Positions 9,019-17,256 of a stretch of 64,000 nt of DNA are shown here, piece after piece (within the stretch, counting starts at the first letter, position 1; every line of letters starts with the position of its first letter). Below the pieces are notes generated by a model. That model was not told where the DNA came from. It saw only the letters and a list, made by a program, of their open reading frames with translations, and searched no databases. The position numbers and the translations under genes were made by a program. Source of the DNA: Desulfobacterales bacterium (GTDB taxonomy: Bacteria; Desulfobacterota; Desulfobacteria; Desulfobacterales; SpSt-501); the NCBI GenBank assembly GCA_030834695.1, contig JAUQXK010000089.1:62001-126000 (forward strand), written 5' to 3'.

Positions 9019-10383
9019 TCACGCGAACCCGCGCATGAGCATGATTGCGAGCTGGAAATAGACGGTGATCCCGATGGCGTCGATGATCGTAGCCATCAAG
9101 GGACCTGCCGTCAGCGCCGGATCGAGGTTGGCACGCTTCAGTACCAACGGAATGAGTGCGCCGCCCAGATTGGCCAGCATCAGGGTCGCCAGCAACGCCA
9201 AGCCGACGATGGCGGCCAGCATAAGATTGTGGTCCTGCAGAAAGACTCGGAAGTAGGCCATCAACCCCAACGTGACTCCCAGGGCTGCACCCATCCACAT
9301 CTCCCGTCCGAACACCCGCAGGAAGTCCTTCGGGCAGACTTCACCCAGCGCCAGCGCACGCACCACCATGGTCGCCGACTGGGTTGCGGCGTTGCCGCAG
9401 GTACCGATCACCATGGGGATGAAGAAGGCCAGCGCCACCATCTCCTTCAGCGTAGCGGCATTCCATTCCATGATGGTGGTCGAAATCAACGAGGTGAACA
9501 ATAGGATGGCCAGCCAGCAGAAACGGCTCCAGAAAAGCCGCGGCATGGGGCGTTTAAAGTATTCCTCCTCAAACGGGACCACGGCCGAAATCCGTTGGAA
9601 GTCCTCGGTGTTTTCGGCCTCGATGATGTCGATCACGTCGTCGACCGTGATGATCCCCAGCAGCCGGTTCTCTCCGTCCACCACCGGAATCGCAAGGAAG
9701 TCGTATTTCTGGATCTGGGCCGCAGCGGATTCGACATCCAGGTTGTGATGCACCGCAATGACGTTTTCTTCCATGATGTCCCGGAGCCGGGCCTGCGGCT
9801 TGGACATGATGATGTCCCGGAGCGATGCCACCCCTAGCAGATGGTGCCCTCCGTCGGTGAGATACACCTGGTAGATGGTCTCCTTGTTGGGCGCCTGCAG
9901 ACGAAGAGACTCCAGAGCGTCCTTGACGTTCATCTCGGGCGGCAGGTTGCAATAATCGGTGGTCATGACGGCGCCGGCCGTGCCTTCATCGTAGTTCCAG
10001 AGGCGTCGGATCTCATTACGCTCGACCTGGGCGATGAGCGGCATGATCGCCTCGCTGATCTCGGAATCCACCTTCTTGAGCAGATCGACCCGATCGTCGG
10101 GCTCCATGTTCTCGATGAACTGCAACATGGTTCGAGTCCGACCGGTTTCCAGGCAGCTCTGTTGAGTTTCCAGGGACAGGTGCTCAAAGGCCTCGATGGC
10201 GATCGTGTTGCCGATATTTACCAGGGTTTCCACGATCTCCAGCGGGCTCAGACCGCTGTTTTCAAGGTATTCGGCGATATCGGCCGGATGGCGGTCGCGC
10301 AGCGTCTCCACCTCTTGACGGTCTTCGAGACGGCATGCAGACAAATTTTCAGGGATTAGTTGCGGGGAAGTGGAAGTGGTCAT
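9019..10383 (-). CDS. mgtE: Magnesium transporter MgtE
   Basis: A 454-residue MgtE channel. Seen in order: a cytosolic N domain of helical repeats (about 30-140, with HPADIAEYLE), a tandem CBS pair (about 145-275, with DYCNLPPEMNVKDALESLR and VIDIIEAENTEDF), a connecting helix, and five membrane helices from about 300 to the end. The pore-region residues GTCGNAATQSATMVVRALALGE are present. MgtE lets magnesium into the cell and closes when the CBS domains bind it. AGGAG precedes the ATG. No magnesium riboswitch could be confirmed upstream. Confidence 0.95.
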   Translation of the reverse strand: MTTSTSPQLIPENLSACRLEDRQEVETLRDRHPADIAEYLENSGLSPLEIVETLVNIGNTIAIEAFEHLSLETQQSCLETGRTRTMLQFIENMEPDDRVDLLKKVDSEISEAIMPLIAQVERNEIRRLWNYDEGTAGAVMTTDYCNLPPEMNVKDALESLRLQAPNKETIYQVYLTDGGHHLLGVASLRDIIMSKPQARLRDIMEENVIAVHHNLDVESAAAQIQKYDFLAIPVVDGENRLLGIITVDDVIDIIEAENTEDFQRISAVVPFEEEYFKRPMPRLFWSRFCWLAILLFTSLISTTIMEWNAATLKEMVALAFFIPMVIGTCGNAATQSATMVVRALALGEVCPKDFLRVFGREMWMGAALGVTLGLMAYFRVFLQDHNLMLAAIVGLALLATLMLANLGGALIPLVLKRANLDPALTAGPLMATIIDAIGITVYFQLAIMLMRGFA

Positions 10384-10721
10384 CGGGCATCTCCTACCCG
10401 CCTTGGGTCCATCGATTCGAGGCCAAAACGGTCAGGAGCCTGCCCTTACATCAGGGGCGCGTCGCTCGCTGGCCGGCGTTCTGATCTCGGACAAATAGAC
10501 CCGGCATTGAAACGTGTTTGGCTCTTCGGTGACTCGGACTACTGCCAGGGTCGCCTGTGTTCATGTATTCCGTCCTTGAATGGTTGAGTGGTTCCGGCAA
10601 TGCGCCCGAAGGCCAGGCGTTGCCGGTTGCTTGAAGTCCTGTCTCTTTTAAGTAAACCGCTGGGGAAAAGCAAGCGAAAAAAATCAATGCCGAACACGCT
10701 GACCGCCGATGGGTGGGGATT
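10384..10721. other. Intergenic region between mgtE and rlmI
   Basis: A 338-base stretch with no supported gene. Read on the minus strand it contains a hairpin-forming segment (CCGGCAA near 10625 with TTGCCGG near 10594) and, about 50-70 bases before mgtE, an AGGCTCCT that recalls the M-box riboswitch but without room for the rest of that RNA. It may be a promoter with a structured leader for mgtE; nothing firm can be said. Confidence 0.3.
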
Positions 10722-11954
10722 TCAGACCGCCGCCAATTTCCGTATCCCCATGCATTTCAGGTACGAGGTCTCGGGCATGGACAAAAGCACCGGATGGTCT
10801 TCCGCCGGGCCACCCCGATAGATCACGTGGGCGAGACCATGTTCTTTGGCGACGGCTTCGGCCAGCAGGTTGAGAAAATCGCTTTCGGCAAGGTGATAGC
10901 TGCAGCTGCAGGCGAACAGCACGCCCCCCGGCTTGAGCCTGCGCCAGGCCAGGCGGTTCAGTTTCTGATAGGCCTTGATGGCTTGCGGCAGGTTTTTTCG
11001 TGACCTAACAAAGGCCGGCGGATCGGCCACCACCGCGTCGTATGAATCCTCGCAGCGGGCCAGAAAGTCAAAAACGTCTCCATGGCGGAGGTCGGCCCGT
11101 TCCGGTGCGATCCCGTTGGCGGCAAGCCCCCTTTCCACCAGGGCCAACGCATCGCGGCTCTCATCGACGAAGGTGGCATGCGCAGCGCCTTCTTTCAGAG
11201 CCCGCAGCCCCCAGCCGCCGGAATAGCAAAACAGGTCCAGGACCCGGCCGGAAGGCACTTCCCGAACCAGGGAGCCGAAGTGCATGCGATTGACGCGCTG
11301 GTCGAGGAAGAAACCGGTTTTTTGACCGGCGACCAGGTCGGCGGCGTACCTCACCCCATCCTCGTACACCTCCGCCCGCGCCAGAACGGCCGAATCTCCG
11401 CAAACGACCTTCCGGAACGATTCCACCGCCTCAAGCCGACGCACGGCCGAGTCGCAGCGCAGCACCAGCCCCCGGAGCGGCACCTGAAACACTTCTTCAA
11501 TCAACACCGGCACGCGTTCGGTCAACCTCGTCAACATCAGATCCATGCCGGCGGTGTTGCTCTGGAGCACCGCATCGGGTGGAAAGAAATCGATCACCAG
11601 CCCCGGCAGCAGGTCCGCCTCCGAAAAAACGAGGCGTGCACTGCGTCCGTTCTCTAAAGGCAGGCGCTTGGAAAATGCCAAAAGCAGCCGATCGTCCAAC
11701 AGCCGATTCAGGCTGCCGACTTCGCCGCGGGTAACCGCCCGGCCGGCAATCAACGAATGGCGATTGAAGTAGCCGGTCGCAACAGTGCGGCCTTCGTGCA
11801 CGAACCGACACCAGTATGCCGGTTCGTGCTGCTCGTCGCGGCGTTCGATTTCATTCGAATAAACCCACATGAACCCGCCCGCCAGGCGGCGGGCGGCGCG
11901 GGAGGAAATGACGATTGCGGGCAATGCAGCCGGGTTGTCGGATAGCGCCGTCAT
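10722..11954 (-). CDS. rlmI: Class I rRNA large-subunit cytosine methyltransferase (RlmI-like)
   Basis: A 410-residue protein of the RlmI (YccW) family. It starts with a PUA-like RNA-binding domain (about 10-95, with RRLAGGFMWVYSNEI), then a middle region with GLVIDFF, and a Rossmann methyltransferase domain with DLFCYSGGWGL (near 244) and the target-binding DPPAFVRS (near 314). E. coli RlmI makes m5C1962 in 23S rRNA; that activity is inferred from family. Residues FACSCSYHL near the end include the Cys region typical of the group. The gene stands alone, upstream of mgtE in the same direction. Confidence 0.9.
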   Translation of the reverse strand: MTALSDNPAALPAIVISSRAARRLAGGFMWVYSNEIERRDEQHEPAYWCRFVHEGRTVATGYFNRHSLIAGRAVTRGEVGSLNRLLDDRLLLAFSKRLPLENGRSARLVFSEADLLPGLVIDFFPPDAVLQSNTAGMDLMLTRLTERVPVLIEEVFQVPLRGLVLRCDSAVRRLEAVESFRKVVCGDSAVLARAEVYEDGVRYAADLVAGQKTGFFLDQRVNRMHFGSLVREVPSGRVLDLFCYSGGWGLRALKEGAAHATFVDESRDALALVERGLAANGIAPERADLRHGDVFDFLARCEDSYDAVVADPPAFVRSRKNLPQAIKAYQKLNRLAWRRLKPGGVLFACSCSYHLAESDFLNLLAEAVAKEHGLAHVIYRGGPAEDHPVLLSMPETSYLKCMGIRKLAAV

Positions 11955-12020
11955 AGCTGTTCTCCTTCACTCAAAGCAACGCTGTGCGGGGCAAGGGGGG
12001 ATCCCGGGCCGGGCGCCGAT

Positions 12021-12839
12021 TCAAAGATCGAACCGGTTCGCATCCCACCCATCGGCGATGCAACGGATCGAATCGCGAAGGTCTTCCACGTTGAAAATTT
12101 CGAGCGTCACCACCCGATCCGCGTGTGCGTCCAATAGCCGCTGCAGCAAAGCATCCAGAAGCGACCGCTCCAGATGATGGATGGACCGGTGGTCGACACC
12201 GTTCTCGATGCCGTGCAGGTGCACCACTCGGGTCCTGGCAAGGTGGCGGTCCAGGTAACGATGCACATCTTCTGCGCACAGCAGCAGGTGGCCGATGTCC
12301 GTGCAGACGGAGAGTCCAAGCTCACGGACGAGATCGGCCACCCGTTCGAAGGGATAGTCCAGGTTTTCGATGCAGAGTTTTTCAGGCGAAACCTCTTGGA
12401 TAATCGCCCGGACGGAATCCCGGTGACGGGCCTGCCATCGCGGTATGTCGTCGGAAGGGGAGTCCCCGCGGCGCTCGCCGACAAGGTGAAGCACGTAGGC
12501 GAAGGGGTCCAGCGGCCCCATGCGCGCGATGATGCGGCGGCAGACGTCTATCGCCCGGCGGCGCTCGCCGGACTCGGCGTGGCCGGTGTGAATGTCGATC
12601 GGCAGGTGAACCGTGTAGGTCAGATCGTGCTGCGCGGCAAGCTCCTTGAGCGTGCGGACAGTCTCCTCGGAGGGAAGGTTGGATAAGCCGGTTGACTCGA
12701 AGAGCACGATTTCAACATCATCCACCTGGTCTGCCAGAAATCGGACGTTCGGGATGATATCGTCCGGTATCACATACGAGGGGGTGCCCAGTCTGAATGG
12801 CAATCGATTTTTCAACAACGGCACCATGATGGTTTCCAT
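12021..12839 (-). CDS. cbiR: Cobamide-remodelling phosphodiesterase CbiR
   Basis: A 272-residue TIM-barrel protein of the AP-endonuclease-2/sugar-phosphate-isomerase superfamily. The start (PFRLGTPSYVIPDDIIPNV) and the metal-site strands (HLPIDIHTG, CIENLDYPF, CTDIGHLL, VVHLHG, TLEIFN) match CbiR, an enzyme that clips the nucleotide loop of cobamides so the lower ligand can be exchanged. Assignment rests on remembered family features and on context: it lies on the same strand 275 bases after a riboswitch-controlled cobaltochelatase. A generic sugar isomerase is the alternative, but the context makes that less likely. Confidence 0.78.
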   Translation of the reverse strand: METIMVPLLKNRLPFRLGTPSYVIPDDIIPNVRFLADQVDDVEIVLFESTGLSNLPSEETVRTLKELAAQHDLTYTVHLPIDIHTGHAESGERRRAIDVCRRIIARMGPLDPFAYVLHLVGERRGDSPSDDIPRWQARHRDSVRAIIQEVSPEKLCIENLDYPFERVADLVRELGLSVCTDIGHLLLCAEDVHRYLDRHLARTRVVHLHGIENGVDHRSIHHLERSLLDALLQRLLDAHADRVVTLEIFNVEDLRDSIRCIADGWDANRFDL

Positions 12840-12841
12840 AG

Positions 12842-13036
12842 TCCGAAGAAACTGTTTCCGTCAATAGGGAATGGAAACCGTTCCGGCAGGGCTTCATCGA
12901 ATACATCGACACCTGTCCGCGTGCAGGCAAGAACTGGCTGGAATCCTTTATGACTTATTGCCGGTCGGATTCGAAGAAACGTCGCGAGTGTGCCGGCTGC
13001 ATCCGGCGCTTGAAAACTGCCGAACGCCGTAAATAA
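12842..13036 (+). pseudogene. Possible Cys-rich ORF fragment without a start codon
   Basis: On the plus strand, opposite the cbiK-to-cbiR gap, a 64-codon open frame between stops reads like real protein in its second part: EWKPFRQGFIEYIDTC, GKNWLESFMTYC and ECAGCIRRLK, with a Cys pattern that could bind metal. There is no ATG, GTG or TTG at its beginning, only an internal ATG at codon 42. It may be the tail of a lost gene or chance. Confidence is low. Confidence 0.2.
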
Positions 13037-13082
13037 CCGCAGCGTCCTCGGTAGAGCGTCTGTTCGGCCGGCGCCTGGCAAT

Positions 13083-13108
13083 ACAGCAGCCGGCATGCCG
13101 GCTGCTGT
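13083..13108. repeat. Perfect 26-base palindrome after cbiK
   Basis: Arms ACAGCAGCCGGC and GCCGGCTGCTGT around a two-base AT centre, lying six bases past the cbiK stop codon. It would form a very stable hairpin in the mRNA on either strand. The minus strand has no run of T after it, so it is not a standard terminator; it may protect the 3' end of the cbiK message or act as a Rho-dependent or processing signal before cbiR. Confidence 0.6.
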
Positions 13109-13113
13109 CCCGA

Positions 13114-13992
13114 TCAAAAATGTGAAAACGCTGCCTTCAGGTGCTCCAGCCAGACATCCACGATCTCCGGGTGTTCCGCGCTTCCTTTCAAGATCGGCTC
13201 CACCTTGAATCCCTTCTCGGCCAGGATCGACTTCCAGCTGTCCGCCTCGTCTCCGGCCATGTCGTTCTTGGCGTGGTCGCCGGCCACCGACATCAACGGA
13301 ACAAGAAACACCTTCTTGACTTTACGCTTCTTGAGTTTGGGGATGACGTTTTCGAGCGAGTTGCTCCCCTCGACTGCCGCCACGTAAGCAATCGAATCAA
13401 GTTCCTGGAAGACCTGGTTCATCGCCAGATAGACGGCATCGGCGGGATGATGCTCGGTGCCGTGACCCATAAAGATCACTGCTTCCCCTGCCTTGCGGCC
13501 GGGGATGTTCTGCAAGAGAACCTGAGCGACGGTTTCCATGTCCTTGGCAGAGGAAAGCAGAGGGCGTGCCACCAGGATGCGCTGGAATCCGCCGGCCATC
13601 TGGCCGAAGAGATGGGCGTTCTGATAAAGTTCATGGAATTCCTCTCCCGGGATCGTATGCAAAGAAAGAACGGCCACATGCGTGAAACCGTCGCTCATGA
13701 GCCTGGCGAGGGCCGTTTCCGGTGAATCCAATGTCCTGCCCTCCTTGGCCAGCTTGGCCCGGATCATGCGGGAGGTATAAGCCCAGCGCAGCTCCACACC
13801 GGGGAACCCCAGACGTGCCCGCTTTTCAACCAGGTCAAATGCCTTGGCCGCCTCCGGGTCGCTAGTCCCAAAGGCCACCAGCAGGATCGCTTTCTTGACG
13901 GTCGGCTTCTCGCCGTGCTTAGCCACGGCTTCCGCTGCCCCGAAGAGAAATAGTGCCGTCACGACAACAGATAAAATCCGCTTTGCCCGCAT
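13114..13992 (-). CDS. cbiK: Periplasmic sirohydrochlorin cobaltochelatase CbiK
   Basis: A 292-residue class II chelatase that inserts cobalt (or iron) into sirohydrochlorin. Residues 1-24 form a signal peptide (basic MRAKR, hydrophobic core, AEAVA), so it should be exported, as for the CbiK of Desulfovibrio known as CbiKp. The metal-handling histidines are seen in SLHTIPGEE (His 112) and FMGHGTEHH (His 177 and following), with VPLMSVAGDHAKNDM further on. It follows a cobalamin riboswitch and an 85-residue unknown gene by 58 bases. A periplasmic chelatase cannot easily serve cytosolic B12 synthesis, so a role in tetrapyrrole or metal handling outside the cytoplasm is also possible. Confidence 0.92.
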   Translation of the reverse strand: MRAKRILSVVVTALFLFGAAEAVAKHGEKPTVKKAILLVAFGTSDPEAAKAFDLVEKRARLGFPGVELRWAYTSRMIRAKLAKEGRTLDSPETALARLMSDGFTHVAVLSLHTIPGEEFHELYQNAHLFGQMAGGFQRILVARPLLSSAKDMETVAQVLLQNIPGRKAGEAVIFMGHGTEHHPADAVYLAMNQVFQELDSIAYVAAVEGSNSLENVIPKLKKRKVKKVFLVPLMSVAGDHAKNDMAGDEADSWKSILAEKGFKVEPILKGSAEHPEIVDVWLEHLKAAFSHF

Positions 13993-14050
13993 GGTGCCTC
14001 CTTCATAACTTTATTTGGTTCTTCTTTTGCACGGTGTGAACTAAAAAAAT

Positions 14051-14308
14051 TCAGCCGCAGAGCCGCATGGAACGCCCTTCGGGCTCCAGTTTGGCCTCAA
14101 TTGGGTTGTAGCGGGCTCGCAGGCAGCACACCTCCTGCACCCCCTGCGCAACCATTCGCCACCATCCGTCGGAAATGTCATCCTCGGAAGTCGCCAAATG
14201 GATGCGCTGAACACCCAGTTGCTGAAGCAGCGAGCTCAAATCAGGGCCGGAGCCTGAGAAAACGTCTTCTTTCCTGCCCGTCACATACAAAATCACGCCC
14301 TTCTTCAT
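14051..14308 (-). CDS. Unknown 85-residue protein, first gene after the cobalamin riboswitch
   Basis: I do not recognise this protein. It begins MKKGVILYVTGRKEDV, is soluble, has an alpha/beta look in its first 40 residues, and carries adjacent Cys residues (VQEVCCLRARY) plus a Cys near the C-terminus (MRLCG) that could bind a metal or tetrapyrrole. AGGAGGGGATATG-type spacing gives a good ribosome binding site. It is the first gene below the cobalamin riboswitch and its terminator, 58 bases upstream of cbiK, so its expression should fall when B12 is plentiful. It may be a metal- or corrinoid-handling accessory; that is inference only. Confidence 0.7.
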   Translation of the reverse strand: MKKGVILYVTGRKEDVFSGSGPDLSSLLQQLGVQRIHLATSEDDISDGWWRMVAQGVQEVCCLRARYNPIEAKLEPEGRSMRLCG

Positions 14309-14356
14309 ATCCCCTCCTTTTTATGTTTATGAACCGACACCGATCATCCCCTCAGC

Positions 14357-14392
14357 AAAAAAAAATCCTCGGAGCCGCATGGCTCCGAGGAT
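14357..14392 (-). terminator. Riboswitch-controlled intrinsic terminator
   Basis: On the minus strand a 12-base-pair perfect stem (ATCCTCGGAGCC with GGCTCCGAGGAT, four-base loop) is followed by a run of nine T residues. It lies between the cobalamin aptamer and the 85-residue gene. A competing CTGAGGA just upstream (complement of 14412-14418) can pair with TCCTCGG of the left arm, giving a plausible antiterminator. This is the expression platform of the riboswitch. Confidence 0.88.
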
Positions 14393-14500
14393 TGCACCCT
14401 GGTTTGCTTGGTCCTCAGGCGGTTACCCCGGCAGGCCCACGTGCCGGATCACCTTGAAGCGCTTCCAGAAGCCTTGTTTCTAAAAGCGCCCCTTTCCCCA

Positions 14501-14665
14501 ACCGGCAGGTTTTCTGACTCTCGGATCTCTCTAATTTCCGGGCCTTCCCATTTCGCTTTCGCAAAACAGTGGCTTACACCGGATTTCGTCCCCGATCACA
14601 GCGGCGGGACCGTTCCCGAATCGCACGGGATTCCCTTTTGCGCATGGCGCACCGGATGGATTGGT
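14501..14665 (-). ncRNA. Cobalamin (AdoCbl-type) riboswitch aptamer
   Basis: The minus strand shows the conserved cobalamin-riboswitch blocks in order: GGTGC (14649-14653), GGGAA, the B12 box variant GCCGCTGTGATCGGGGACG, GCCACTG, GGGAAGG, and the closing AGTCAG...ACCTGCC (about 14502-14520). It is followed by a strong intrinsic terminator and then the 85-residue gene, cbiK and, further on, cbiR. High cobalamin should favour termination and switch off these genes. The upstream permease pair ends just before it and is not under its control. Confidence 0.93.
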
Positions 14666-14707
14666 ATCGTTTTTCTTTTATAGTTTTTTAGGGATGCCTG
14701 TCAACGG

Positions 14708-15499
14708 TTAAAAATCGTCATCGCCGCCCGTCAGGCGAAGCGGCCCCTTGCCGGACGACGGCAGCTCGAAGACATACGGAAAACGCGGCCGCTCCATTTT
14801 TTCGATGGCCTCTGCTGCCAGAAAGGCCCTGTCCTGGACCATCGAGAAGGGGGCCTCGGCCGTGCCGCCCAGATCGGTGATCGGGACGCCCTCCGGGAGC
14901 GGCTGCACTCGTCCGAAGACGACGATCCAGTCGCCGTCCCTTGGCGCGGGAATCCCTTCGCCGGCTACTATCATGCCCATGGCGATGGCATCCGCCAGAC
15001 AGCACACCATGTTTCCCCGCAACAGGGCGAATTTCCCAAGCCGGTCCAACTGGGCGCTGCGCTTGACGACCCCGCGCGTCACATAGCGCTGATCCGACAG
15101 CGCGGCCGGATCGGCCTGCGCGGACAGGAAAAGCCGGGCCGGATTCGACTTGAGATAACGATCTCCGTTCCTGACCACATAGGGGTCGGGAACGGCCCGG
15201 ACTTCGGGGGGAGGCTTGACGGCGAATCCGGCCGAGCCCTTTAGAGTGCCGCTTCCGGCGTGCAGGGCCAGCATGCCTAAGATTGCAAAGCACAGCGTGC
15301 GCAGTATGTCGGTGCCGCCGGCGGGGCGAACCAGGAATGCCGACCCCACGATGCAGAACCCAACGGCCGCTGCAGCGGTGAGCGGGCGGAACTTGGGATT
15401 CATAAACGCCGTATAGACCTCGGTTTGGGTGAGAAGCAGCATGTAAAGACCCAACCCGAGGACAAACGCCCCATCTAGCGCCAGCAGGGTACGTTTCAT
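14708..15499 (-). CDS. TIGR03943-family protein, permease partner (YcgQ-like)
   Basis: A 263-residue protein with membrane helices in its first 100 residues (LLALDGAFVLGLGLYMLLLTQTEV, PLTAAAAVGFCIVGSAFLV) followed by a soluble domain that contains CCLADAIAMGMIV and GDWIVVFGRVQP. This is the layout of YcgQ/TIGR03943 proteins, which are encoded with a DUF318 permease. In Bacillus the pair is under zinc control. Its ATG overlaps the permease stop (ATGA), so the two are made together. It may help the permease move a metal or thiol compound; substrate unknown. Confidence 0.75.
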   Translation of the reverse strand: MKRTLLALDGAFVLGLGLYMLLLTQTEVYTAFMNPKFRPLTAAAAVGFCIVGSAFLVRPAGGTDILRTLCFAILGMLALHAGSGTLKGSAGFAVKPPPEVRAVPDPYVVRNGDRYLKSNPARLFLSAQADPAALSDQRYVTRGVVKRSAQLDRLGKFALLRGNMVCCLADAIAMGMIVAGEGIPAPRDGDWIVVFGRVQPLPEGVPITDLGGTAEAPFSMVQDRAFLAAEAIEKMERPRFPYVFELPSSGKGPLRLTGGDDDF

Positions 15500-16431
15500 C
15501 CGCCTATCTGGCCAACCATCCTAAAGAAGAAAGTGAAACCGAACACGCAGGCCACCGGTACGATGACCAGCATCCATGCCATTTTTTTCGGAAACGCCGA
15601 AAAATACATGCCCATCAGCTTGAGATCCACCATCGCACCCAAGGCCATGAAGCCCAGCTGAGCGGCCGGGGGCACATAAACAAAGGAGGCGGCGACAAAC
15701 GCATCCGCCTCCGAGCAGACGCAGAGCAGAACCGCCAGGATCATCAGCACGACAATAGACAGAGAAGCGTTGCCTGCCAGAGTCTGAACGAGCTGCCAAG
15801 GCAGGAAAACCTTGAAGGCAGCCGAGGCCAGGGCGCCTAAGACGAGGTATTTGCCCATTTCCAGGAATTCGGAAGCGCCGCTGCTGAGAAGATCCAGAAC
15901 CATCCGGCAGGTGCGCCCGCCCGCCGAAAAGTGCTCGGCGCCGTGTGCATGCGGATGGTTCAAGTCCGGCAGCGAGACCGACCGATTGGAGTCGGCCGGC
16001 CGATCAGCACGGAGGCATCCGCGGCAAAGCCATCCGGTCAAAGCAGCGCTGCCGGCAACAGCAAGAACCCGGCCGGCGACCATTTGTAAGTTCCCGCTGA
16101 AGGCCACGTAAGTGGACAACACCACTACGGGGTTGATCACCGGCGCAGCCAGCATGTAGGTGACAGCGCTCAACGGTGGGACTCCCTTTTCCAACAGGCG
16201 CCGCGCCAGGGGCACCGACCCGCACTCACAGATGGGCATGAGCATGCCACCCAAGAGCCCGACCATGATGCGGCCAATCGCCCCTTGGGGGATTCGGCTC
16301 GCGATTCGCCCCATGTCCACATATCGGTCGACGGCTGCCGACAGCAGGGATCCAAGGAGCAGGAAAGGAGCGGCCTCCAGGACGATCGAAACTGCAATGC
16401 GGGACATCAGTTGAATATCTTGAAGCGTCAT
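15496..16431 (-). CDS. DUF318/ArsP-like permease (YcgR/YraQ family)
   Basis: About 311 residues with eight or more membrane helices. Key motifs are MPICECGSVPLARRLLEKGVP in the first half and CVCSEADAFVAASF in the second, the duplicated Cys-containing signature of this permease family. A His-rich loop (NHPHAHGAEHF) sits in the middle and may bind metal. I choose the ATG at 16431 (MTLQDIQL); the open frame extends to a GTG at 16509 but no ribosome site supports it. Related proteins export organoarsenicals or are tied to zinc control. Forms an operon with the TIGR03943 gene and sits beside the B12 locus. Confidence 0.82.
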   Translation of the reverse strand: MTLQDIQLMSRIAVSIVLEAAPFLLLGSLLSAAVDRYVDMGRIASRIPQGAIGRIMVGLLGGMLMPICECGSVPLARRLLEKGVPPLSAVTYMLAAPVINPVVVLSTYVAFSGNLQMVAGRVLAVAGSAALTGWLCRGCLRADRPADSNRSVSLPDLNHPHAHGAEHFSAGGRTCRMVLDLLSSGASEFLEMGKYLVLGALASAAFKVFLPWQLVQTLAGNASLSIVVLMILAVLLCVCSEADAFVAASFVYVPPAAQLGFMALGAMVDLKLMGMYFSAFPKKMAWMLVIVPVACVFGFTFFFRMVGQIGG

Positions 16432-16616
16432 CAAATTGTTGTCTACACCCCCACCCGTGGGCCTGCTTCCGGGTGAACGCGGACTTGTCGGTTGATGGAT
16501 TAAAACCACTTATAGGCCATCGCGATTGGCATGTCATCTGATTTCGCGTATAACCTTCTCGCAGATTCAACCGCATCGACCCTTTTCTCAGCTTTCCGAC
16601 AGGAAGGATAGGATCC

Positions 16617-16946
16617 ATGAAAATGCAGTCGATTGCCTTCGAGGCCACCGATTGGTCTGCCATAGAAAAAACCGAACACGCGGGCATCGGAGGGGTTGCC
16701 TGCTGGCGCACCCGGCAGTTCAATGATATCCGCGTGCGAATGGTAGAATACCCCCCCGGCTACCTGGCGGACCACTGGTGCGCCAAAGGGCACATCCTGT
16801 TGGTGCTTGAGGGCGAGCTTGAAACCGAACTTGCTGACGGCCGCAGGTTCACGCTCACCGCGGGCATGAGCTATCAGGTTGCCGATGGGGCGGAGCCGCA
16901 CCGCTCATCCACCCGGACAGGAGCCAGGCTTTTCATTGTGGATTGA
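16617..16946 (+). CDS. Small single-domain cupin (DHCW-motif type)
   Basis: A 109-residue one-domain cupin. It shows ADHWCAKGH (51-59), the region that gives the DHCW-motif cupin family its name, then GELETELADGR and a second motif with GAEPHRSST (His near 95). These residues usually hold a divalent metal. Small cupins of this kind bind small ligands or act as stress enzymes, but the function is unknown. AGGAAGGATAGGATCC-like purine-rich sequence precedes the ATG. It stands alone between the divergent permease operon and the S8 protease. Confidence 0.8.
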   Translation: MKMQSIAFEATDWSAIEKTEHAGIGGVACWRTRQFNDIRVRMVEYPPGYLADHWCAKGHILLVLEGELETELADGRRFTLTAGMSYQVADGAEPHRSSTRTGARLFIVD

Positions 16947-17256
16947 AGGCTTCTCTAACCAAGCGCGTGAAGTGCCCGGAGCGATTTCACCTTGTCCGAT
17001 CCGGTATTACTTGACTTTGACAGAGCGCCTCCTTAGTTTTCCTCCATTCTTAGCTTTGAAACATCAGCTGAGCGTTGAATATTCCTCCTGATCCTTCCAT
17101 TGCGCGGTTTCACAAGGGTACAACAGCCGCTCGGCTTCGAAGCTACCAACCACTCCCCAAGCCCGTTGAAAAGGGCGCGCAGACAAGACCAAAAATCGAA
17201 AAACAGTTCTTTGGTTTCCCCTTGAACCTGCTATAGCAGACAGGAAGGAGGCTACA
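16947..17256 (+). other. Intergenic region before the S8 protease
   Basis: About 310 bases with no supported gene. A weak sigma70-type pair (TTGACT at 17011, 17-base spacer, TAGTTT at 17034) is the best promoter candidate. A strong ribosome site AGGAGG lies just before the protease ATG. Several short GC-rich inverted repeats occur around 17115-17170 but none is followed by a T-run. Nothing else stands out. Confidence 0.3.

Noticed and set aside
10384-10500. M-box magnesium riboswitch upstream of mgtE
   Set aside because: An AGGCTCCT element is present on the minus strand, but it lies only about 60 bases from the start codon, too close for the roughly 160-base M-box, and the other conserved blocks were not found.
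12021-12839. Ordinary sugar-phosphate isomerase instead of CbiR
   Set aside because: The fold is shared, but the N-terminal pattern and placement beside cbiK and a cobalamin riboswitch fit CbiR better; confidence was lowered accordingly.
13083-13108. Intrinsic terminator after cbiK
   Set aside because: The palindrome is perfect but neither strand has a T-run after it, so it is kept only as a hairpin repeat.
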